Shown here in pieces: positions 1 through 8,852 of a stretch of 64,000 bases of DNA. The first letter of the stretch is position 1; the number at the start of each line of letters is the position of its first letter. The notes beneath the pieces are model-generated. The model saw only the letters and a list, made by a program, of their open reading frames with translations, was not told the origin of the DNA and searched no databases. A program made the position numbers and the translations under genes. The DNA is from Sulfitobacter sp. 20_GPM-1509m (lineage in GTDB: Bacteria; Pseudomonadota; Alphaproteobacteria; Rhodobacterales; Rhodobacteraceae). The stretch is taken from assembly GCF_000620505.1 (NCBI RefSeq), contig NZ_JIBC01000005.1, positions 496,001-560,000 of the forward strand, given 5' to 3'.

Positions 1-1
1 A

Positions 2-394
2 AAGGCGTCGTCCTACGGTGTTCTGGAAGTCAGCGAAGACATGGGCGATCTGGTCAAGGTCAAGAGCATGGTCGAGAAACCCGCCCCCGGCACAGCGCCG
101 TCGAACCTTGCGGTGATCGGACGTTACATCCTGTCTCCCAACGTGCTGACCAACCTGAACCGGATGAAATCCGGTGCCGGTGGTGAAATCCAGCTGACCG
201 ACGCGATTGCCGAGGAAATCGCGCAGGATCAGGCGGTTTATGGCTATCGCTTCAGCGGGCAGCGTTTCGATTGCGGGTCCAAATCCGGCTTCCTTCAGGC
301 CACGGTGTCCTTCGGTCTGGCGCGCGAAGAGTTGCGGGACGACCTATCGGCCTATATCCGTGACATTGTGAATATGGAGAAGGCCGCAGAGTAA
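2..394 (+). CDS. galU: UTP--glucose-1-phosphate uridylyltransferase, C-terminal part
   Basis: This is the last 130 residues of a nucleotidyltransferase cut by the left edge of the window. The frame is open from base 2. The segment around 'GGEIQLTDAI' is the conserved GalU/glucose-1-phosphate nucleotidyltransferase signature, and 'RFDCGSKSGFLQA' is the typical C-terminal block. The enzyme makes UDP-glucose from UTP and glucose 1-phosphate in the cytoplasm. It stops 19 bases before galE, so the two probably share a transcript that supplies UDP-glucose and UDP-galactose to the glycosyltransferases downstream. The family is clear from motifs; the N-terminal half cannot be judged. Confidence 0.92.
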   Translation, partial: KASSYGVLEVSEDMGDLVKVKSMVEKPAPGTAPSNLAVIGRYILSPNVLTNLNRMKSGAGGEIQLTDAIAEEIAQDQAVYGYRFSGQRFDCGSKSGFLQATVSFGLAREELRDDLSAYIRDIVNMEKAAE

Positions 395-413
395 CGCGGA
401 CCGGGGGCTGCAA

Positions 414-1400
414 GTGGACAATCACGTATTGGTAACAGGCGGGGCGGGCTATATTGGCGCGCACGCCTGCAAGGCGTTGCGCCGTGCGGGTTATGTGCCT
501 GTGACGTTCGACAATCTGGTGACCGGCTGGCAGGACGCGGTGAAATTCGGGCCTTTCGAACGGGGCGATCTGCTGGACCGGGCGCGGCTGGACGAAGTGT
601 TCGCCAAATACGAACCCGTGGCCGTCATGCATTTCGCCGCCCTCAGCCAGGTCGGTGAAAGCATGTCGCAACCGGGCCGCTACTGGCACAACAACGTCGG
701 TGGTTCGCTGAACCTGATCGAGGCGGCGGTTGACGCGGCGTGCATGAACTTTGTGTTCTCGTCCACCTGTGCCACCTATGGCGATCAGGACAATGTGGTG
801 CTGGACGAAAACAGCGCACAGTATCCGATCAACGCCTATGGCGCGTCGAAACGTGCGATCGAGGACATCCTGCGTGATTTCGAAGCGGCGCACGGGCTGC
901 GCAACGTCATCTTTCGCTATTTCAACGTGGCCGGCGCCGACCCAGAGGCCGAGGTTGGCGAGTTTCACCAGCCCGAGACGCATCTGATCCCGCTGATGCT
1001 GGATGCCATTGACGGCAAGCGTGACGCGCTGACCATCTTTGGCACCGATTACGACACGCCCGATGGCACCTGTATTCGCGATTATGTGCATGTCTGCGAT
1101 CTGGTGGACGCGCATGTTCTGGGACTGAAGTGGTTGCAGGACGGCAAGGGCAGCCGTGTGTTCAACCTGGGCACCGGCAGCGGGTTTTCCGTGCGCGAGG
1201 TGATCGATCAGTCGCGGGCCGTGACCAACCGCGCCGTGCCGTTCAACGAGGGCGCGCGGCGGGCCGGGGATGCGACAAAGCTGGTCTCGGGGTCTACGCG
1301 CGCTGTGGCCGAACTGGGGTGGCAGCCGGACCGGTCGAACCTGAACACCATGATCGCTGACGCCTGGAGATGGCATCAAACTGGCCACTTTGACAAATAA
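414..1400 (+). CDS. galE: UDP-glucose 4-epimerase
   Basis: A 328-aa extended short-chain dehydrogenase that interconverts UDP-glucose and UDP-galactose with bound NAD. The N-terminal Rossmann motif is 'TGGAGYIG' (residues 8-15). The catalytic Ser-Thr region is 'FSSTCATYG' and the YxxxK motif lies in 'NAYGASKRAIED' near residue 143. 'FRYFNVAGAD' and 'RDYVHVCDL' are further GalE signatures. The start is a GTG at 414, which leaves the Rossmann strand at the usual distance from the N terminus. The 3' end overlaps the next glycosyltransferase by 11 bases, so translation is likely coupled. Length matches the family. Confidence 0.95.
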   Translation: MDNHVLVTGGAGYIGAHACKALRRAGYVPVTFDNLVTGWQDAVKFGPFERGDLLDRARLDEVFAKYEPVAVMHFAALSQVGESMSQPGRYWHNNVGGSLNLIEAAVDAACMNFVFSSTCATYGDQDNVVLDENSAQYPINAYGASKRAIEDILRDFEAAHGLRNVIFRYFNVAGADPEAEVGEFHQPETHLIPLMLDAIDGKRDALTIFGTDYDTPDGTCIRDYVHVCDLVDAHVLGLKWLQDGKGSRVFNLGTGSGFSVREVIDQSRAVTNRAVPFNEGARRAGDATKLVSGSTRAVAELGWQPDRSNLNTMIADAWRWHQTGHFDK

Positions 1401-2592
1401 CCCGCCCGCGCGGCTGCTGGACCTGACGCGGCTTGTGCGTCGGGCCGGGCGTGTTCTGACGGGCGTGGACCGGGTCGAGATGGCCTATCTGCGCAGGCTG
1501 GTGGCGGATGATGTGCCGGCCTTTGCGCTTGTCCGAACGCCCCTGGGCTATGTTCTGCTGGACCGTGCGGGCATGGCGTCGCTGGTGTTGCGGATTGAGG
1601 GTGCCGTGCCCTGGGCCAGGCCCGACCTTTTGTCACGGCTGGCGCGGGGGCAGACAGCGGTGCAACAGGCGGCGCAAACGGATGTGCGCAAGCTGGCCAT
1701 GGCGCGGACTTTGCCGCGTGGGCTGGCGGCAATGTTGCGCAAGCATCTGCCGCAGGGCACGACCTATCTGAACACCGGCCATTCCAACCTGACCGACCGC
1801 GTGTTGCAGGCGGCGCAGGGGTTGGGCGGGCGCATCGGTGTCTTTGTCCACGATGTGATCCCGCTGGAGTTCCCGCAGTTCCAGCGCCCCGAAACGGTCG
1901 AGCCCTTTCGCGCCAAGATGCGGCGGGTGCAGGCCTGTGCCGATGTAATCATCTGCAACTCGGCCGATACATTGCACCGCGCAGGGCAGGTGATGGCCCA
2001 GTGGGGGACGGTGCCCGAAGGGATTGTCGCCCATCTGGGAACGGACCTGACCACGCCCCAGCCCGACATGCTGCCCGACGACCTGCCGCCGTCCGGTCCC
2101 TATTTCATCAGCGTCGGCACCATCGAGCCGCGCAAGAACCACGCGCTGTTGCTGGATGTCTGGGACGCTATGGGCGCAGATGCCCCGACGCTCTTGATTT
2201 GCGGCGCGCGCGGATGGAACAATGCAGCGGTATTCGCCCGGCTGGATGGCCGCACTGACACCCGCGTGATCGAGCGCGCAGGTCTTTCGGATGGCGCTGT
2301 TGCGTCGCTGATTGCGGGATCTTGCGGGCTGGTTTTCCCCAGTTTTGCCGAAGGCTATGGCCTGCCTCCTGTCGAGGCGGCGGCGCTGGGTGTGCCCGTC
2401 GTGGCGAACGATTTGCCAGTGATCCGCGAAATCCTTGGAAATATTCCCGTTTACCTGCCCGCACATGATCGGTATCTGTGGGAAAAGACGTTAAAAGACA
2501 TGGCAGAAGCAGGGCAACAGGGGCGGGAAAAGGTTCAATTCCAGGCTCCCGGCTGGTCCCAACACTTCAACACCGTGTTAAGGTCGCTATGA
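1390..2592 (+). CDS. Glycosyltransferase family 4 (GT-B fold)
   Basis: A 400-aa retaining glycosyltransferase of the GT4 type. The C-terminal nucleotide-sugar domain shows 'ISVGTIEPRKNHALLLD' (about residues 237-253) and the donor-binding block 'FAEGYGLPPVEAAALGVPV' (about 318-336), including the E-x7-E signature. The TTG at 1390 is the only start that keeps the N-terminal 'LLDLTRLVRRAGR' segment and it overlaps galE. It probably adds a sugar to a lipid-linked or cell-surface glycan. Donor and acceptor cannot be told from sequence. It sits in a row of glycosyltransferases ending with a sulfotransferase, which suggests a modified exopolysaccharide or capsule. Confidence 0.85.
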   Translation: MTNNPPARLLDLTRLVRRAGRVLTGVDRVEMAYLRRLVADDVPAFALVRTPLGYVLLDRAGMASLVLRIEGAVPWARPDLLSRLARGQTAVQQAAQTDVRKLAMARTLPRGLAAMLRKHLPQGTTYLNTGHSNLTDRVLQAAQGLGGRIGVFVHDVIPLEFPQFQRPETVEPFRAKMRRVQACADVIICNSADTLHRAGQVMAQWGTVPEGIVAHLGTDLTTPQPDMLPDDLPPSGPYFISVGTIEPRKNHALLLDVWDAMGADAPTLLICGARGWNNAAVFARLDGRTDTRVIERAGLSDGAVASLIAGSCGLVFPSFAEGYGLPPVEAAALGVPVVANDLPVIREILGNIPVYLPAHDRYLWEKTLKDMAEAGQQGREKVQFQAPGWSQHFNTVLRSL

Positions 2593-2640
2593 TAAGCGGT
2601 TGAGGGCCGGATATTATCCGGCGGGGAAAGGGCAGAAACT

Positions 2641-3651
2641 TTGGGTGTCTGGCAGTCATACAGACTGAGGTTGCAACGCAAGCGCTGGCGTATCCGTGCC
2701 TTTCGCAAACGTCGTGAACTGACCCGTATCGCCGACCGCACCGACACGATCCGCCCGGACGATATCCTGTTGTTCTCGACACAGCGGAACGAAAAAATCC
2801 GCCTGCCGTATTTCCTGGACTATTACCGGGAGCAGGGCGTTAACCATTTCCTCATCGTGGACAATGACAGCACCGACGGCTCGGCGGATTATCTGGCCGA
2901 TCAGCCTGATGTGTCGGTCTGGCAGACCAGGGCCAGCTACAAGAAATCCCGCTTTGGTGTCGATTGGCTGAACTGGCTGATGATCAAACACGCCCACGGG
3001 CATTGGTGCCTGACGGTCGATCCTGACGAATTTCTGATCTACCCGTTCTGCGACACACGTCCGCTGCGCGCGCTGACCGACTGGCTGGATGCCTCGTCGA
3101 TCAAATCGTTCAGCGCGATGTTGCTGGATATGTACCCCAAGGGGCGGCTGGACGCGCATCCCTATCAGCAGGGACAAAACCCGATCGAGATTGCAGGCTG
3201 GTTCGACAGCGGCAACTACACGATGTCGCGCAACCGTCTGTTCGGAAACCTGTGGATTCAGGGCGGGCCGCGCGCCCGTGTCTTTTTTGCGGACCAGCCC
3301 GAGAATGCCCCGGCCCTGAACAAGGTGCCGTTGGTCAAGTGGGACAAAAGATATGCCTATGTCAGTTCAACCCACATGCTGCTGCCGCGCGGGTTGAACC
3401 AGGTCTATGACGAATGGGGCGGCGAAAAGGCCAGCGGCGTTCTGCTGCATGCCAAGTTCCTGGACACGTTCACCTCGAAGGCGGCAGAAGAGCTGAGCCG
3501 GGGCCAGCACTATAGCGCGTCGGTCGAATACAAGGCCTATGCCGAAAGCCTGAAGGACGATCCCGACCTGTGGTGCAAATGGTCCGAGAAATACATCAAC
3601 TGGAGACAGCTTGAGATTCTGGGCCTGATGTCGAAAGGCAACTGGGCGTGA
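2641..3651 (+). CDS. Glycosyltransferase family 2-like protein
   Basis: A 336-aa protein with a GT-A-like nucleotide-sugar-binding domain of the type 'NEKIRLPYFLDYYREQGV' followed by 'FLIVDNDSTDGSADYLAD' (about residues 57-90). The acidic 'LTVDPDEFLIYPF' motif near residue 125 is a likely metal/sugar-nucleotide site. No membrane segment is seen. A TTG start at 2641 is used; a 7-bp hairpin lies just upstream (2606-2622), between it and the previous gene. The stop overlaps the GT14 start by 4 bases. This subfamily is common in roseobacter glycan clusters. The sugar it transfers is unknown. Confidence 0.8.
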   Translation: MGVWQSYRLRLQRKRWRIRAFRKRRELTRIADRTDTIRPDDILLFSTQRNEKIRLPYFLDYYREQGVNHFLIVDNDSTDGSADYLADQPDVSVWQTRASYKKSRFGVDWLNWLMIKHAHGHWCLTVDPDEFLIYPFCDTRPLRALTDWLDASSIKSFSAMLLDMYPKGRLDAHPYQQGQNPIEIAGWFDSGNYTMSRNRLFGNLWIQGGPRARVFFADQPENAPALNKVPLVKWDKRYAYVSSTHMLLPRGLNQVYDEWGGEKASGVLLHAKFLDTFTSKAAEELSRGQHYSASVEYKAYAESLKDDPDLWCKWSEKYINWRQLEILGLMSKGNWA

Positions 3652-5345
3652 GCGTCGGGATCATCATGCTGGTGCACACCGCACTTGGCCGCGCCGAACA
3701 GGCCGCGCGGCACTGGGCGGCGGCGGGTTGTCCGGTGGTGATCCACGTCGACAAGGGCGTGCCACGTGCCACCTATGAACGGTTCAAGGCGTCCCTCTCT
3801 GATGTGAAATCTGTCGAGTTCAGCACGCGCTATCGCTGTGAATGGGGCACGTGGGGCATCGTTGCCGCGTCACAGGCCGCGTCTGAGCTGATGCTGGAGC
3901 GGTTCCGCCAGGTGCGCCATGTCTATCTGGCGTCGGGCTCGTGCCTGCCGCTGCGCCCGGTCGAAGAGCTGATCGAATACCTTGAGGCGCGCCCGCAGAC
4001 CGATTTCATCGAAAGCGCCACAACCGCCGATGTGCCCTGGACTGTTGGCGGGCTGGATCACGAACGGTTCACCCTGCGGTTTCCCTTTTCGTGGAAGCGC
4101 AACCGTTTCCTGTTCGACAAATACGTCGAGTTGCAGCGCAAGCTGCGGTTGCGGCGCAAGATTCCCAACGGGCTGACGCCACATATGGGGTCGCAGTGGT
4201 GGTGCCTGACGCGGCAAACCCTGTCGGCAATCCTCCAAGACCCGGACCGCGCCGAATATGACCGCTATTTCCGACAGGTCTGGATCCCTGACGAGAGCTA
4301 TTTCCAGACCCTTGCCCGGCAATATGCGATCAAGATCGAAAGCCGGTCGCTGACCCTGTCCAAGTTCGACTTTCAGGGCAAACCGCACATTTTCTACGAT
4401 GATCACCTGCAATTGCTGCGCCGCTCCGACTGTTTCGTGGCCCGCAAGATCTGGCCCTATGCCGATCGCCTGTACGAGGCATTTCTGACCGATCCCGCCG
4501 GCGCCATGAAACGGACCGAGCCGAACCCCGGCAAGATCGACCGCATCTTTGCCAAGGCGGTGGACCGCCGGACACGCGGGCGGCCCGGGCTGTACATGCA
4601 AAGCCGGTTTCCCAACGAGGACTGGGAAAATGGCGTGACGGCAGCACCCTATTCGGTGTTCTGCGGCTTCTCCGAAGTGTTCGAGAATTTTGATCCGTGG
4701 CTGGCCAAGGCCACCGGCGCGCGGGTGCATGGGCATCTGTTCGCCCCGGATCGCGCCCATTTCGCCGAAGGGCAAACCACGATCCACGGCGCGCTGAGCG
4801 AAGCGCCCAAGCTGCGCGACTATAACGCGGCGGCGTTCTTGACCAACCTGATCTGGAACACACGCGGCGAACGGCAGTGTTTTCAGTTTGGGCCGGCGGA
4901 CAACCAGACGATCAACTGGCGCATGGCCAAAGATCCCAACGCCCAGATTTCGGTGATCAGTGGCGCGTGGGCGGTGCCGCTGTTCCGGTCGAACCGCAAC
5001 TTTCTGGACATTCGCAAAGAGGCGGCGGCGATGCAGAAGATCGAAAGCGATTTTCTGAACGTGCTGCGGTCGCCCTATACCAAGGCGCGGGTGCGCATCT
5101 GGATGATGGCCGAGTTTATCGAGGCTCCGATGGAGCCGCTTCAGGGTATTCTGGACGAGATCGGCCCCTCTCAACAGCGCCGGCTGTCCGAAGTGCCAAA
5201 GATGGTCGACCTCAGCGGCTTTGGCCAATTCTTGCAAAACCTGAAGAACCAAGGGATGCACCCCTATCTGATGGGGGATTTCCCCGTCGAACGCGGCATT
5301 GAAATGCAGTCTGAAGCGCCGCGAAAACCCTATTTGGTAAGATAA
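3648..5345 (+). CDS. GT14 'Branch'-type beta-1,6-N-acetylglucosaminyltransferase-like protein
   Basis: A 565-aa protein with an N-terminal Core-2/I-Branching domain: 'MLVHTALGRAEQAARHW', 'VIHVDKGVP', 'YLASGSCLPLRPVEELIEYL' and 'MGSQWWCLTRQTL' cover roughly residues 6-190. After about residue 290 comes a long C-terminal region, probably the DUF5927/5928-type extension seen on bacterial members. The family transfers sugars, in eukaryotes GlcNAc in beta-1,6 linkage; the bacterial substrate is unknown. The GTG start at 3648 overlaps the upstream stop. It ends 3 bases before the sulfotransferase start, so both are probably co-translated and act on the same glycan. Confidence 0.82.
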   Translation: MSVGIIMLVHTALGRAEQAARHWAAAGCPVVIHVDKGVPRATYERFKASLSDVKSVEFSTRYRCEWGTWGIVAASQAASELMLERFRQVRHVYLASGSCLPLRPVEELIEYLEARPQTDFIESATTADVPWTVGGLDHERFTLRFPFSWKRNRFLFDKYVELQRKLRLRRKIPNGLTPHMGSQWWCLTRQTLSAILQDPDRAEYDRYFRQVWIPDESYFQTLARQYAIKIESRSLTLSKFDFQGKPHIFYDDHLQLLRRSDCFVARKIWPYADRLYEAFLTDPAGAMKRTEPNPGKIDRIFAKAVDRRTRGRPGLYMQSRFPNEDWENGVTAAPYSVFCGFSEVFENFDPWLAKATGARVHGHLFAPDRAHFAEGQTTIHGALSEAPKLRDYNAAAFLTNLIWNTRGERQCFQFGPADNQTINWRMAKDPNAQISVISGAWAVPLFRSNRNFLDIRKEAAAMQKIESDFLNVLRSPYTKARVRIWMMAEFIEAPMEPLQGILDEIGPSQQRRLSEVPKMVDLSGFGQFLQNLKNQGMHPYLMGDFPVERGIEMQSEAPRKPYLVR

Positions 5346-5348
5346 AAG

Positions 5349-6776
5349 ATGGCGCAGAAATTCGATTGTTTCGTGGTGTTCGCCGAGATGCGCACCGGCT
5401 CAAATTTTCTGGAAACCAACCTGAATGCCTTTGACGGGATCACCTGCCACGGTGAGGCGTTCAATCCGCATTTCATTGGCTATCCCAATGTGACCGAGAT
5501 TCTGGGCGTGACCCAGGCCGCCCGTGATGCCGACCCCAAGGGGTTCCTTAAAGTGATCCGCAAGCAGACCGACGGTTTGGGCGGCTTTCGTTATTTCCAC
5601 GACCACGATCCGCGCGTGTTCGATGCAATCGTCGATGACCCTAAATGCGCCAAGATCGTGCTGACCCGCAATCCGGTCGACAGCTATGTGTCATGGAAGA
5701 TCGCGCAGGCAACGGGGCAGTGGAAGCTGACGGATGTCAAACGGCGCAAGGAACGTGCCGCGGAATTTGACGCGACCGAATTCGAGGCCCATCTCGAGGC
5801 GCTGCAAAGCTTTCAGGTTCTACTGATGAACCGCTTGCAGGTGTCGGGGCAAACCGCATTCTACGTGGCCTACGAAGACCTGCAAAGCGTCGAGGTTATG
5901 AATGGGCTGGCGGCTTATCTGGGCGTCGACAGCCGGCTTGAAGGGCTGGACAAGAGTCTGAAAAAGCAAAACCCCAGCCCGATCACGGAAAAGGTGACCA
6001 ACGCGGATGAGATGGCGCAGGCGTTGAACCGGCTGGACCGTTTCAACCTGACCCGCACGCCCAATTTCGAGCCGCGGCGCGGGGCGGTGATTCCGACCTA
6101 TGTGGCCGCCGCCAAGTCCCCGTTGCTGTACCTGCCGATGCGCAGCGGCCCAGAGGATCAGATTTACGACTGGATGGCGGCGCTGGACGGTGTGGGGGCG
6201 GACGAGCTGCTGCGCAAGATGAGCCAGAAGGACCTGCGCCAGTGGAAGCGTCGCAATCGTGGGCACCGCAGCTTTACCGTGCTGCGCCATCCGGCGGCGC
6301 GGGCGCATCATGCGTTCTGCCACCGCATCCTGAACCCGGGGCCTGACTGCTATGACGCCCTGCGCCAGACGCTGATCCGCCGCTATGCCCTGCCGATCCC
6401 ACAAGAGGCACCGGGCGCCAGCTATGACCGCGCGGCCCATCACCGTGCGTTCACTGCGTTTCTGGAGTTTCTCAAGGGCAACCTTGCAGGCCAGACCGCG
6501 ATTCGCGTTGATGCGGCATGGTGCACGCAGACACAAGCGGTGCAGGGTTTTGGCGATTTCGTATTGCCCGACCGGATCATCCGTGAAGAGAACCTTCAGG
6601 TCGAACTGGCCGATATTGCCGCGCAGATCGGTGTGGAAAACGTACCGCAACTGCCACCGGTGTCCGAGCCGGGGCCTTTCACGCTGAAAGACATCTATGA
6701 CGACGGCATTGAATCGCTGGTCAGTGATGTTTACCAGCGCGATTACATGATGTTCGGATTTTCGCGCTGGGCTTAG
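5349..6776 (+). CDS. Two-domain sulfotransferase
   Basis: A 475-aa protein. The N-terminal domain (about 1-240) has the PAPS 5'-phosphosulfate loop region 'FAEMRTGSNFLETNLNAF' and the 3'-phosphate motif 'KIVLTRNPVDSYVSWKIA', as in Stf0/NodH-type sulfotransferases. The C-terminal half (about 255-475) shows 'RSFTVLRHPAARAHHAFCHR' and 'DFVLPDRIIREENLQVEL', resembling the Sulfotransfer_2 group. So two sulfotransferase-like modules appear fused. It would move sulfate from PAPS to a hydroxyl of a carbohydrate or lipid. Position directly after GT14 suggests the substrate is the glycan built by this operon. Whether the second domain has a working 5' loop is doubtful: the equivalent 'YLPMRSGPEDQ' lacks the GS/T pattern. 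Confidence 0.82.
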   Translation: MAQKFDCFVVFAEMRTGSNFLETNLNAFDGITCHGEAFNPHFIGYPNVTEILGVTQAARDADPKGFLKVIRKQTDGLGGFRYFHDHDPRVFDAIVDDPKCAKIVLTRNPVDSYVSWKIAQATGQWKLTDVKRRKERAAEFDATEFEAHLEALQSFQVLLMNRLQVSGQTAFYVAYEDLQSVEVMNGLAAYLGVDSRLEGLDKSLKKQNPSPITEKVTNADEMAQALNRLDRFNLTRTPNFEPRRGAVIPTYVAAAKSPLLYLPMRSGPEDQIYDWMAALDGVGADELLRKMSQKDLRQWKRRNRGHRSFTVLRHPAARAHHAFCHRILNPGPDCYDALRQTLIRRYALPIPQEAPGASYDRAAHHRAFTAFLEFLKGNLAGQTAIRVDAAWCTQTQAVQGFGDFVLPDRIIREENLQVELADIAAQIGVENVPQLPPVSEPGPFTLKDIYDDGIESLVSDVYQRDYMMFGFSRWA

Positions 6777-6778
6777 GC

Positions 6779-7243
6779 TTAGGCCGCCTGGGCCGACTGC
6801 GCTTCGGACAGGATCGTGTACAGCGTGCTGGCGTCGTGGTTCGCCCGCAGCTTGGTGCAGATCGACGTGTTGCGCAGGGTGCGTGACACCAGCGCCAGCG
6901 CCTTGAGATGCTCGACCCCGGCATCTTCGGGGGCAAACAGCGCAAAGGCGAGATCGACGGGCAGGCGGTCCACCGCATTAAAGTCGATGGGTTTGTCCAG
7001 CACCACGAAAACGCCGATGACTTCGTTCACGCCGTCCAGCCGCGCATGGGGCAGGGCCACGCCACGGCCCACGCCGGTGGGTCCCAGCGCTTCTCGGGCC
7101 ATCAGCGCCTCGTTCACGTGGCTTGCATTCAAGCCATAGGCGCTGTGCGCGAGATCAGAGATCTCGTGCAACAGACGTTTCTTGCTGGAGGCCGAGGTTA
7201 AAACCTTCACGGCCTCCGGCTTGAGAAGCTTTGCAAATTCCAT
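6779..7243 (-). CDS. ptsN: PTS IIA-like nitrogen regulatory protein
   Basis: A 154-aa EIIA-Ntr protein. The phosphorylatable histidine is His66 in 'VGRGVALPHARLDGV', the expected site. Length agrees with the family (about 150-165). It relays phosphate in the nitrogen PTS and regulates potassium and nitrogen functions through protein contacts. I chose the ATG at 7243; another in-frame ATG at 7255 would add four residues. It follows hpf by 41 bases, the usual hpf-ptsN arrangement, and its stop lies 2 bases from the convergent sulfotransferase stop. Confidence 0.93.
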   Translation of the reverse strand: MEFAKLLKPEAVKVLTSASSKKRLLHEISDLAHSAYGLNASHVNEALMAREALGPTGVGRGVALPHARLDGVNEVIGVFVVLDKPIDFNAVDRLPVDLAFALFAPEDAGVEHLKALALVSRTLRNTSICTKLRANHDASTLYTILSEAQSAQAA

Positions 7244-7284
7244 TTTGGCTCGCACTGCTCTGGCGCCTGGGCGCCGTTAAATCC

Positions 7285-7848
7285 TTATGGATCGATCCAG
7301 CCGATATTGCCGTCTTCGCGGCGATACACGACGTTCAACCCATCTTGTCCTTCTTTCCGAAACACAAGAACCGGCGCACCCGCCAACTCCATCTGCATAA
7401 CGGCCTCGCCAACACTTAGCGACTGTATCTTGGTTTCCATCTCCGCCACGATGATCGGTTGCAGCGAATCCGGTTCAGGCAATGTGTCATCTACCTCGGA
7501 GGCGAGGATATAGGAGGAAGCGCCGAAGAGTTCAACCGGCTGGGGGCGTTCCTTGTGGTGGTCCTTCAGGCGACGCTTGTAGCGGCGCAACTGTTTTTCC
7601 ATTTTTTCACAGCAGGCTTCAAATGCGGCATAGATTTCGGTGCCGCGTGCCTTGGCTGTGGCGTTCAGGCCCGTGGACAGGTGAACCGTCGCCTCGCAGA
7701 CAAATTCGTGACCGGATTTCGAGAACACCACCTGCGCATCTGTCGGGCGGTCGGCGTATTTTCCGACTGCCGCGCCCAGCTCTGTCTGAACATGTGTTTG
7801 CAGTGCTGCGCCGATGTCGATCTGTTTGCCGCTGATTTGGTAACGCAT
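7285..7848 (-). CDS. hpf: Ribosome hibernation-promoting factor, long form
   Basis: A 187-aa protein of the long HPF type. The N-terminal S30AE domain begins 'MRYQISGKQIDIGAALQTHV' and the C-terminal dimerisation domain contains 'EPDSLQPIIVAEMETKIQSL' and ends 'VVYRREDGNIGWIDP'. Long forms dimerise ribosomes into inactive 100S particles in stationary phase. The gene is separated from lptB by 242 bases. On the minus strand there is a TTGACA at 8038-8033 that could be a -35 element, although the -10 is not convincing. ptsN follows. Confidence 0.92.
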   Translation of the reverse strand: MRYQISGKQIDIGAALQTHVQTELGAAVGKYADRPTDAQVVFSKSGHEFVCEATVHLSTGLNATAKARGTEIYAAFEACCEKMEKQLRRYKRRLKDHHKERPQPVELFGASSYILASEVDDTLPEPDSLQPIIVAEMETKIQSLSVGEAVMQMELAGAPVLVFRKEGQDGLNVVYRREDGNIGWIDP

Positions 7849-8090
7849 TTTCTCTCCTCACGGTTAGGGACCCGGACTGGGGGCGACAGGCCGCACGGGG
7901 CCTAGTTTTGGGTCTCGGGAAAAGGCAAAGCAAAGAGATGCAGTATCGTCGCTTGATTGCTCAAGGCGCAGGTCACAGCAGTCTCAAAAAGTGCTTTTGC
8001 CATACCCTATTCAGCGCCCAAACACGTCTTGCTGTCAATCAAAAGCACCGTGAAGTGGGTCAAGTTTTGCCGACAAGTCATTTTAATCGG

Positions 8091-8849
8091 CTAAGAAACG
8101 CGGAAATTTTCACCCAGATAGACGCGGCGCACGTTTTGGTTCTCGACGACCTCGGCAGGTGTCCCGGACATCAGGACCTTGCCCTCGTGCAGGATATAGG
8201 CGCGGTCGACAATTTCCAATGTTTCCCGCACGTTATGATCGGTGATCAGAACACCGATGCCGCGCTTTTTCAGGTCCGCGACCAGATGGCGGATGTCGCC
8301 CACGCTGATCGGGTCAACGCCGGCAAAGGGTTCGTCCAGCAGCAGGAACTTGGGATTCGCAGCCAGACAGCGGGCGATTTCCACGCGACGGCGTTCGCCC
8401 CCCGACAGCGCCAGCGCAGGCGCGCGGCGCAGGTGTTCGATCGAGAATTCGGACAGCAATTCTTCGAGCCGTTCACGCCGCTTGTGGCGGTGGGCTTCGG
8501 TGATGTCGAGAATGGCCGAGATGTTGTCCTGCACGCTCAGGCCGCGAAAGATGCTCATCTCCTGCGGCAGGTATCCGATGCCCATCTGGGCGCGGCGGTA
8601 CATCGGCAGGGTCGTCACATCGGTGCCATCCACCTTGACCGTGCCGCCCTCGGGCGTGACAAGGCCCGCAATGGCGTAGAATGTGGTCGTCTTACCCGAC
8701 CCGTTTGGCCCCAGCAGCGCCACGACCTCACCGCGATCCAGATGCATGGAAAAGTCGCGGATGACGACTTTCTTGCGGTAGGATTTGCGCAAATGCGAGA
8801 TGTGCAGCCCGTCATTGGCGGCTGCGATGGACAGATCAGGGGCCGACAT
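8091..8849 (-). CDS. lptB: LPS export ABC transporter ATP-binding protein
   Basis: A 252-aa ABC ATPase that powers LPS extraction from the inner membrane with LptFG. Walker A is 'LLGPNGSGKTTTFY', the signature is 'ALSGGERRRVEIARCL', Walker B is 'KFLLLDEPFAGVDP' and the switch histidine lies in 'ITDHNVRETL'. It follows lptA by 3 bases and is the last gene of a rnd-kdsD-lptC-lptA-lptB run. In many proteobacteria rpoN comes next; here it is absent and hpf follows after a spacer. Confidence 0.96.
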   Translation of the reverse strand: MSAPDLSIAAANDGLHISHLRKSYRKKVVIRDFSMHLDRGEVVALLGPNGSGKTTTFYAIAGLVTPEGGTVKVDGTDVTTLPMYRRAQMGIGYLPQEMSIFRGLSVQDNISAILDITEAHRHKRRERLEELLSEFSIEHLRRAPALALSGGERRRVEIARCLAANPKFLLLDEPFAGVDPISVGDIRHLVADLKKRGIGVLITDHNVRETLEIVDRAYILHEGKVLMSGTPAEVVENQNVRRVYLGENFRVS

Positions 8850-8852
8850 GGA

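Noticed and set aside
3870-5261. Minus-strand frame of about 463 codons over the GT14 gene
   Set aside because: Antisense shadow of a gene with clear Branch-family motifs.
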